Below, one piece after another: positions 14,311 through 19,112 of a stretch of DNA of 27,423 nucleotides. A program made the position numbers and the translations under genes. The first letter of the stretch is position 1. The number at the start of each line of letters is the position of its first letter. The notes beneath the pieces were generated by a model. That model saw only the letters and a program-made list of their open reading frames with translations, ran no database searches and had not been told where the DNA came from. Source of the stretch: T3SED10-47 sp046483725 (GTDB lineage: Bacteria; Bipolaricaulota; Bipolaricaulia; Bipolaricaulales; Bipolaricaulaceae). Location of the stretch: contig JAWOCQ010000067.1 of NCBI GenBank assembly GCA_046483725.1, positions 1-27,423 on the forward strand. The letters are read 5' to 3'.

Positions 14311-14850
14311 TCACGCGAACTTCTCGTAGCGGACAGTACTCCTTAGTGGCTCGCGATCTTTCTCGGGGACTTGGGCAGGGACGCCGATGGGGAGTAGCGC
14401 AACCAGGCGGAACTCCCGTGGCACGCCAAGGAGCTTTTTCATCTTGGCCTCGGCAGTGTTCCTGCCTCCGGACGGGTCGTACATGCCGATCCAGTAGGAG
14501 CCCAGGCCCAGGCTCTGTGCGGCCAGGGTCATGTTGTGGGCGGCGACCGCGGCGGCTTCCAGGTAGTGGCGGGGATCCCTGAGTGGGTCTGCAAGGACGG
14601 CCACCAGCACGGGCGCCTGGCTAACGCCCTCACGGGCGATGGTCACCCGCTCCACCACCTCCATCAGGTCTTCTTTGGTGTTGGGATCCTTGATCACCAG
14701 GAAACTCCAGGGCTGGGTGTTGGCGAAGGACGGGGCCCAACGGCCCGCCTCCAGGATGCTGTTCAGCTGTTCGTCGGTGACCGGATCCTGCTTGAACCGG
14801 TGCACGCTCCTGCGCCCTTTGATCGTCTGCAGTACTTGATTCTCGCTCAT
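14311..14850 (-). CDS. Nitroreductase-family FMN oxidoreductase
   Basis: This 179-residue protein has the nitroreductase fold; members bind FMN and use NAD(P)H to reduce nitro compounds, quinones or flavins. Evidence is the N-terminal FMN-phosphate motif GRRSVHRF, followed by EAGRWAPSFANTQPWSFLVI. The central helix is YLEAAAVAAHNMTLAAQSLGLGSYWIG, and the C-terminal LPIGVPAQVPEK is the 'iG.p...p..k.r' block. The start ATG follows AAAGGAGGTAGTAA. It lies downstream of the five-gene Rrf2 operon on the same strand but is separated from it by the 206-bp palindromic element, so co-transcription is uncertain. The family is clear and the substrate is unknown. Confidence 0.92.
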   Translation of the reverse strand: MSENQVLQTIKGRRSVHRFKQDPVTDEQLNSILEAGRWAPSFANTQPWSFLVIKDPNTKEDLMEVVERVTIAREGVSQAPVLVAVLADPLRDPRHYLEAAAVAAHNMTLAAQSLGLGSYWIGMYDPSGGRNTAEAKMKKLLGVPREFRLVALLPIGVPAQVPEKDREPLRSTVRYEKFA

Positions 14851-14871
14851 TTACTACCTCCTTTGTTTGCT

Positions 14872-15077
14872 GCGTGAGGAGTGAGGTGTGAGGAGTGAGG
14901 CGTGAGGAGTGAGGAGTAGGCAGTGGGCGTCTGCAGTCGCAGCGTCGGGGCCGTCACTGAGAATCGTCCCCAACGAGCTGCAGCATACACTTTGGCCCGC
15001 TTCACCCCTCACTCCTCACGCCTCACACCTCACTCCTCACTCCTCACGCCTCACTCCTCACACCTCACTCCTCACGC
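14872..15077. repeat. 206-bp nested palindrome with perfect 46-bp arms of GTGAGGN heptamers
   Basis: The left arm 14872-14917 is the exact reverse complement of 15032-15077. Each arm is GC plus six GTGAGGN units whose seventh bases run A,T,A,C,A,A, so the match is more than generic repetition. Extra CCTCAC units extend the right side inward to 15006. The 114-base interior holds a second inverted repeat (CTGCAG at 14931-14936 and 14978-14983, with GGGG 14947-14950 facing CCCC 14968-14971). The element lies 21 bases upstream of the nitroreductase start and contains the stop codon of the MDR gene (15065-15067). Confidence 0.9.
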
Positions 15078-16078
15078 TCCTGTATCGTCAGAACCAGTTT
15101 GCCGAAGTGGGCGGCCTGTTCCATGATTCGGTGCGCGTCGGCGGCCTTGTCCAACGGGAGCGTATGGTCCACGAGGGGCTGCACCTGGCCACTTTCCACC
15201 AATGACCACACGCGGTCGAGCTCCTCAGGTAGCGCTCCATACACGCCGTGGATGGAGATCTCCCGCCGGTAGGTGGGCTGGAGGTTCATGCTCACCTGGG
15301 AGCCAGAGGTGGCCCCGCAGAAGACAACCCGGCCTCCAGGCTTGGTCGCCGCCAGGCAGGCCTCCCACACGGCCACGCCCACCTGCTCCGCCACGAGGTC
15401 TACTCCGTACCCTTGGGTGAGGGAGAGCACTTGCTCGGCGAGGTCGGCAGATGCGTCCACCACTTCGTGGGCGCCCAGTTCCTGCAGGCGCTGGGCTTTC
15501 GCCCCCGAGCGGCTGGCGGCTATGATCCGGGCACCAGCGGCACGGGCCAGCTGCACAGCGGCGGTGCCCACCCCGCCGGTAGCTCCGGTGATGAGCACAG
15601 TCTCTCCCGGTCGGAGATGCCCGCGGCCGATGAGCATGTGGTAGGCGGTGCTTGTGACCAGAGGGAAGGCCGCCCCCTGCACTGCGGACATCCCTTCGGG
15701 GAGGGGGCGCAAGGCATCGGCCGGGACTGCCACTTGCTCCGCGTAGCACCCGTCGCGGCTCACGCCTAATATCCCTGCATTGAGATTGGGCCTGGGGGAG
15801 CGTGCGGGATAGAGCCAGGGAGTGACCACCACAGGCTGGTCCTCGCGGAAGCCACGGGCGCCTGGCCCGAGCTTTGCCACACGGCCTGCGCCTTCACAGC
15901 CCAAGGTGCGCGGGGTGCTCACGGGTACGTTGCCCGTGCGCACCCAGATGTCCAGATGGTTGAGCGCGGCTGCCTCAAGGCGGACCACGGCTTCGCCTGC
16001 TTTCGGTTCCGGCGCAGCGACTTCCTCCAACTGGAGTGCGTCCGCTCCACCCGTTGTGTGGAGCCGTACGGCCTTCAT
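15065..16078 (-). CDS. MDR-superfamily zinc-independent oxidoreductase (quinone oxidoreductase-like)
   Basis: This is a 337-residue medium-chain dehydrogenase/reductase. The N-terminal GroES-like domain begins MKAVRLH and contains NHLDIWVRTG and TLGCEGAGRV. The Rossmann domain has LITGATGGVGTAAVQLA, the NADP-type AxxGGVG loop. The usual structural-zinc cysteine cluster is absent, which favours quinone or enone reductases over true alcohol dehydrogenases. I chose the ATG at 16078 because it overlaps the upstream stop codon as ATGA and follows AAGGGGGTGGGA; a GTG at 16084 is possible. The last codons (Arg-Glu-Glu-stop) lie inside the GTGAGGN repeat arm, so the original C-terminus may have been replaced. 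It is the fifth gene of the Rrf2 operon. Confidence 0.9.
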   Translation of the reverse strand: MKAVRLHTTGGADALQLEEVAAPEPKAGEAVVRLEAAALNHLDIWVRTGNVPVSTPRTLGCEGAGRVAKLGPGARGFREDQPVVVTPWLYPARSPRPNLNAGILGVSRDGCYAEQVAVPADALRPLPEGMSAVQGAAFPLVTSTAYHMLIGRGHLRPGETVLITGATGGVGTAAVQLARAAGARIIAASRSGAKAQRLQELGAHEVVDASADLAEQVLSLTQGYGVDLVAEQVGVAVWEACLAATKPGGRVVFCGATSGSQVSMNLQPTYRREISIHGVYGALPEELDRVWSLVESGQVQPLVDHTLPLDKAADAHRIMEQAAHFGKLVLTIQEREE

Positions 16079-16341
16079 TCCCACCCCCTTGTCAGCGTCT
16101 CAGCGAGTTCGGCCGCTTGACTATAATGCTCCGCGCGGGGGGCGCCGTGGGCCTCGATCACCCCGGCGATTTCCAGCTTTGTCCCCTGGAGGAGCTGTTC
16201 AACCTGGCGCACAGCGCCACCTCCCCACCCATAGGATGTGAGCAAAGCGGCCTGCTGGGCCGGCGGTTTGAGGGCCCGGACAAGCAGGGCGGCGTAGGCG
16301 GCTGCCGGGTGCACGCCCCGCTCAAGCTGTATCGTTGCCAT
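16075..16341 (-). CDS. Stand-alone C-terminal half of an FprA/ROO-type flavodoxin domain
   Basis: These 88 residues match the last part of the flavodoxin domain of A-type flavoproteins (FprA, rubredoxin:oxygen or NO reductase). HPAAAYAALLVRALKPP is followed by LLTSYGWGGGAVRQVEQLL, the conserved 'GSYGWGG' FMN-loop region, then the last strand and helix. The beta-lactamase-like di-iron domain and the N-terminal phosphate-binding part of flavodoxin are missing. The gene overlaps the CMD gene by 20 bases and the MDR gene by ATGA, so it lies within a translationally coupled series. It may be a decayed remnant, or a retained small protein, since its frame is intact over its full length. Whether it binds FMN alone is doubtful. 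Confidence 0.7.
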   Translation of the reverse strand: MATIQLERGVHPAAAYAALLVRALKPPAQQAALLTSYGWGGGAVRQVEQLLQGTKLEIAGVIEAHGAPRAEHYSQAAELAETLTRGWE

Positions 16342-16675
16342 GCTCTTCCTCCTCCAGTAGTTCCATCGCCTTCCTCAAGTGGGGGATGACGACCGATCCG
16401 CCCACTACCAGGGCCACGGTCATTGTCTCCATCACCTCCTCCGAACTCACGCCGTGGCGGCGGGCCTGGAGCAGATGGTAGGTTACGCAGTCATCGCAGC
16501 GCAGAACCAGCGAGGCCACCAGGCCCAGGAGCTCTTTTGTGCGTGCGGGCAGCTGGCCATCGGCGTAGACGTCGTCGTCCAGGGCGAGAAAGCGCTTTAG
16601 GGACAGGTCCCCGCGTCTTAGTAGCTGCTGGTTTCCCCTCTGGCGACGGCGGGCAAACTCCTCGGCACGGCTCAT
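16322..16675 (-). CDS. Carboxymuconolactone decarboxylase / AhpD-like protein
   Basis: This is a 117-residue CMD-family protein. The signature is LVLRCDDCVTYHLLQARRHG, in which CxxC followed by His three residues later forms the AhpD-type redox-active site. LSLKRFLALDDDVYADGQLPARTKELLGLVAS precedes it, and a helix with MTVALVVGGSVVIPHL follows. Such proteins act as thiol-dependent peroxidase partners; true decarboxylases lack the CxxC. The ATG directly abuts the stop of the PAS gene (TGA then ATG), and the 3' end overlaps the flavodoxin-like gene. Together with the Rrf2 regulator this suggests a redox-stress role (inference). Confidence 0.9.
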   Translation of the reverse strand: MSRAEEFARRRQRGNQQLLRRGDLSLKRFLALDDDVYADGQLPARTKELLGLVASLVLRCDDCVTYHLLQARRHGVSSEEVMETMTVALVVGGSVVIPHLRKAMELLEEEEHGNDTA

Positions 16676-17140
16676 TCACTCCTCCTCTCCCGGCTCATCG
16701 AGGAGCCGTTTCTCCCCTTCGATCTTTTTGAGGGGCGCGATGTCCTGGGTGACCTCCATGGTCCCCAGGTACCGGCCGTCGGGAGCGCGCACAGGGAAGT
16801 AGCGAATGTGGACGAGCTTGTCCTCCAAGGGGATCCAGAACTCGGCGACATCACGCTCGCCGCTTCTGAACTCCTGCAGGATGCGCTCCACTACATGTAC
16901 GCTTTTTTGGGGGTGGCACTGCTGGACCTTGCGGCCGATCACCGAACGGGAACGCACGAAGATGCGGTCCTTGGTCTCGCTGTAGTAGCGGACGGTGTCG
17001 TCGGCGTCCACGAAGGTGATGTCCACGGGCAGCGAGTTGAGGATGCCCTCTAGCTGCTCCACCGATAGAGCCCCGGGTCCCACGGGGACTGTCCCCTTTG
17101 CAGCTTCCTCCAATCGCTTTCCGCCCAACATCTCGCTCAT
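16676..17140 (-). CDS. Single-domain PAS protein of the DUF438-associated type
   Basis: This is a 154-residue protein that is essentially one PAS domain. The run LPVDITFVDADDTVRYYS, then RSRSVIGRKVQQCHPQKSV and HVVERIL, then VAEFWIP and HIRYFPVR, and the end GTMEVTQDI matches the C-terminal PAS of DUF438 proteins. The hemerythrin-like DUF438 and DUF1858 domains found in full-length relatives are absent. No output domain is fused, so it may bind a cofactor (conserved Cys-His) and signal to a partner. Residues 15-20 (AKGTVP) are encoded by a GGGGACTGTCCCC palindrome (17084-17096). The ATG overlaps the Rrf2 stop as ATGA. The PAS call is firm and the ligand is unknown. Confidence 0.9.
   Translation of the reverse strand: MSEMLGGKRLEEAAKGTVPVGPGALSVEQLEGILNSLPVDITFVDADDTVRYYSETKDRIFVRSRSVIGRKVQQCHPQKSVHVVERILQEFRSGERDVAEFWIPLEDKLVHIRYFPVRAPDGRYLGTMEVTQDIAPLKKIEGEKRLLDEPGEEE
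17084..17096. repeat. GGGGACTGTCCCC palindrome inside the PAS coding region
   Basis: This is an exact copy of the palindrome at 672-684. It is in frame and encodes part of the variable N-terminal linker before the PAS domain, so it does not disturb the fold. Confidence 0.75.
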
Positions 17141-17589
17141 CTCTCCTCCTTTGCTGCAGTTCCTTGGGTCCCTTGGTTTCCTTTGCTCAGGCCACAGTGG
17201 GCGATTTCCTCGAGGGTCGTCGTTTCAAAGAGAGCGGTGATCTTGCTGCGGATGGGGTCCCATACCGGATACATGGGGCAAGAGACGTCCCCTGCACAGG
17301 GCTCCAGGTTGAACAGGCACTCCTGAAAGAAGCGCTCCCCGTCGACAGCGCGTATGATGTCAGCGACAGCGATCTCCCCGGGAGCGCGCGCCAACTCCAC
17401 CCCACCCGTTCGGCCCCGGGTGGCGCGGACCAGCCCGGCACGCGACAGGAGGGGGATCAGCTTGGCCAAAAACGAAGGGGGGACAGCTGCAGCGGAGGCG
17501 AGCTCCCGAGTGTGCATGCGGGTCCCGGGCGGTTGGGCGGCAAGCTCGGCAAGCGCCAGGACCACGTACTGCGTCGACCGGGTGAACAT
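17137..17589 (-). CDS. Rrf2-family Fe-S transcriptional regulator
   Basis: This is a 150-residue DNA-binding regulator of the Rrf2 family (IscR, NsrR, RsrR). It has an N-terminal winged helix starting MFTRSTQYVVLALAELA, a recognition helix near PPSFLAKLIPLLSRAGLV and the wing RGRTGGVELARAP. Three cysteines at 91, 98 and 104 (ECLFNLEPC..DVSC) match the spacing of the IscR/NsrR cluster ligands closely, so an Fe-S cluster that senses O2, NO or iron status is likely. It is the first gene of a tight five-gene operon and probably represses its own promoter, where a dyad lies in the -35/-10 spacer. GGAGGGAGGAC precedes the ATG. Which signal it senses cannot be read from the sequence. Confidence 0.92.
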   Translation of the reverse strand: MFTRSTQYVVLALAELAAQPPGTRMHTRELASAAAVPPSFLAKLIPLLSRAGLVRATRGRTGGVELARAPGEIAVADIIRAVDGERFFQECLFNLEPCAGDVSCPMYPVWDPIRSKITALFETTTLEEIAHCGLSKGNQGTQGTAAKEER

Positions 17590-17605
17590 GTCCTCCCTCC
17601 GTAAT

Positions 17606-17635
17606 ATGATAAACAGACCCTGATATCCCGTTTAA
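17606..17635 (-). promoter_or_regulatory. Rrf2 operon promoter with dyad operator
   Basis: On the minus strand TTAAAC (17635-17630) and TATCAT (17611-17606) are 18 bases apart, just before the ribosome-binding site. The spacer is bounded by an imperfect inverted repeat, AAACnG...CnGTTT (17611-17633). An operator at this place would fit autoregulation by Rrf2. The -35 match is weak. Confidence 0.5.
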
Positions 17636-17789
17636 TTTTACCACGGCCGTCCGAGCGCCACAACCGCATTGGCACGGCGCTTGGGGGTCGGTCGCTTCCA
17701 GGGGCTCTGTGCTGGCCTGTCAGTTGGGAGCAAGTTCTGCTTCCGCGTTGGCATGGTTGGTATACGGCTTGTGAGCTGCAGGGTGACCT

Positions 17790-18746
17790 CTAGTAGCTGA
17801 GTTCGTCCACCGCTTGTCTGAGAACCGCGGCTGACCGCTCGAGCGCCTGCTGCTCATCTGGCGACAGTGGTAGGGGGACAACCCTCTCCACCCCGTCCCT
17901 TCCCACCACAGCCGGAAGGCTCAAGTAGACCTCGCCTAATCCCAGGGCGCTTGGGGCCAGGGTGGAGACGGAGAGCACCGCGTGCTGGTTGTGGAGGATG
18001 GCATCGGTGATTCGGGATAACGCAGCGGCTACCGCGTAATAGGTAGCCCCCTTACGGGAGATTATGTCCTGAGCTGCACCACGAGTGGCCTCGAAGATCC
18101 CCTCCCGGTCCACTGTCGAAACCGGACAGGCCGTGCGTAAGCAGAACTCGTCTAAAGGAACGCCGGCAACTGTGGTCCTGCTCCAGGCGGCGACCTCCGA
18201 GTCCCCGTGCTCGCCGATGATGTACGCGTGCACGTTGCGTGGGTCCACGCCCACAGCTCGGCCGAGAAGATGTCGGAAGCGGGCGGTGTCCAGGACCGTC
18301 CCTGAGCCAACGACCTGCCGGGAGGGGAGCCCGGACAGCTTCCACGCAACCTGGCTCATCACATCGACGGGGTTTGTGGCCACCAGGAGTATGCCCTGAC
18401 CGGCCACGCGGGGCACGATGTCGGAGAAGACGGCTGCGTTTCGTCGAAGGAGGTCCATACGGGTCTCGCCCGGCCGTTGGGACGCACCTGCAGTCAACAC
18501 CACCACGTCGGCAGTGCGGCAATCGTTGTAGTCCCCCGTCCACACTCGGACGGGATTGGCCAGCGGCGCAGCGTGACTTAGGTCCATGGCCTCACCTTCA
18601 GTACGCTCGCGATCGATGTCCACGAGGACGATTTCCCCCACCGTACCCCGCGTCAGCAGGGTGTAGGCATAGGTGGCGCCAACCCGGCCAACGCCGACGA
18701 TGGCCACTCGGTGTGGACGCAGCACAGCCCACGCTCTATCGTTCAT
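17790..18746 (-). CDS. ldh: L-lactate dehydrogenase
   Basis: This NAD-dependent enzyme interconverts pyruvate and L-lactate. The 318 residues include the NAD-binding GVGRVGATYA near 18-27, the specificity loop GASQRPGETR at 87-96 and the catalytic-His block IIGEHGDSE with His180. The TRGAAQDII helix follows. Gln at the specificity position (residue 90, in SQRPGETR) marks lactate dehydrogenases; malate dehydrogenases carry Arg there. It lies 9 bases after the YHS gene on the same strand, so the two are probably co-transcribed from the promoter at 18951-18979. Malate activity cannot be fully excluded, since the superfamily switches by single residues. Confidence 0.92.
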   Translation of the reverse strand: MNDRAWAVLRPHRVAIVGVGRVGATYAYTLLTRGTVGEIVLVDIDRERTEGEAMDLSHAAPLANPVRVWTGDYNDCRTADVVVLTAGASQRPGETRMDLLRRNAAVFSDIVPRVAGQGILLVATNPVDVMSQVAWKLSGLPSRQVVGSGTVLDTARFRHLLGRAVGVDPRNVHAYIIGEHGDSEVAAWSRTTVAGVPLDEFCLRTACPVSTVDREGIFEATRGAAQDIISRKGATYYAVAAALSRITDAILHNQHAVLSVSTLAPSALGLGEVYLSLPAVVGRDGVERVVPLPLSPDEQQALERSAAVLRQAVDELSY

Positions 18747-18755
18747 ATCGCCTCC

Positions 18756-18929
18756 TTATCCGCAGCAGCGACGGCGCGGCTTAACGTACTTCTCCGGCTC
18801 GCGGTCGAAGGCCGCCTTACATTCGGGGGCGCAGAAGTAGTAAGTGGTTCCCTGGTGTGCGCTCTTGGCCGGGGCCTCGGCCGGGTCGACCATCATCCCG
18901 CATACTGGATCTTTGGCTGTCTTCGCCAT
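18756..18929 (-). CDS. YHS-domain small metal-binding protein (57 residues)
   Basis: This small gene reads MAKTAKDPVCGMMVDP, then TYYFCAPECKAAF and PEKYVKP, and ends RRRCCG. This is the YHS domain: DPVCGM, then Y(Y)FC..ECK..F, then P.KY. Such domains bind soft or transition metals, and they occur alone or fused to copper ATPases and mercury reductases. The ATG follows GGGAGGTGAGACATA. The gene is first of a pair with lactate dehydrogenase. copA lies just upstream, its 3' end about 165 bases before this start. A copper chaperone or scavenger role is likely from motif and context but is not shown. The double Cys near the C-terminus (RCCG) is an extra candidate ligand. Confidence 0.9.
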   Translation of the reverse strand: MAKTAKDPVCGMMVDPAEAPAKSAHQGTTYYFCAPECKAAFDREPEKYVKPRRRCCG

Positions 18930-18950
18930 TATGTCTCACCTCCCACTGTA

Positions 18951-18979
18951 TCTATAGTCTTCCAGCTCACATAGTTCAA
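18951..18979 (-). promoter_or_regulatory. Sigma-70-type promoter for the YHS-ldh pair
   Basis: On the minus strand TTGAAC (18979-18974) and TATAGA (18956-18951) are separated by 17 bases. The -10 box ends 21 bases before the YHS start codon, leaving room for the GGGAGGTGAG ribosome-binding site. Confidence 0.65.
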
Positions 18980-19003
18980 CGGTGCACATTCTGGGCCCTC
19001 AAC

Positions 19004-19112
19004 CGGTAGCGGCGTAGCTTGTCTGGGACGCTACCGACGGGGGACTGTGGTCCCACATGCCACGCGCCACAGGCCACAAGCTTGTTCCCACTCCTCACCC
19101 CTCACCCCTCAC
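19004..19112. repeat. Repeat mosaic downstream of copA
   Basis: This stretch holds, in order, the inverted repeat CGGTAGCG / CGCTACCG (19004-19011, 19029-19036), a degenerate GGGGACTGTGGTCCC palindrome (19040-19054), the inverted copy of the 16-bp repeat (19059-19074) and three CCTCAC heptamers (19092-19112). The hairpin at 19004-19036 may end copA transcription. The copA stop codon is inside the heptamers. Confidence 0.7.

Noticed and set aside
14081..14314. Minus-strand open frame of 77 codons between the PAP2 and nitroreductase genes
   Set aside because: It overlaps the PAP2 C-terminus, and has no ribosome-binding site and no motif.
14872..15077. CRISPR array from the repeated heptamers
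   Set aside because: Units are 7 bp and contiguous with no spacers; no cas genes are present.
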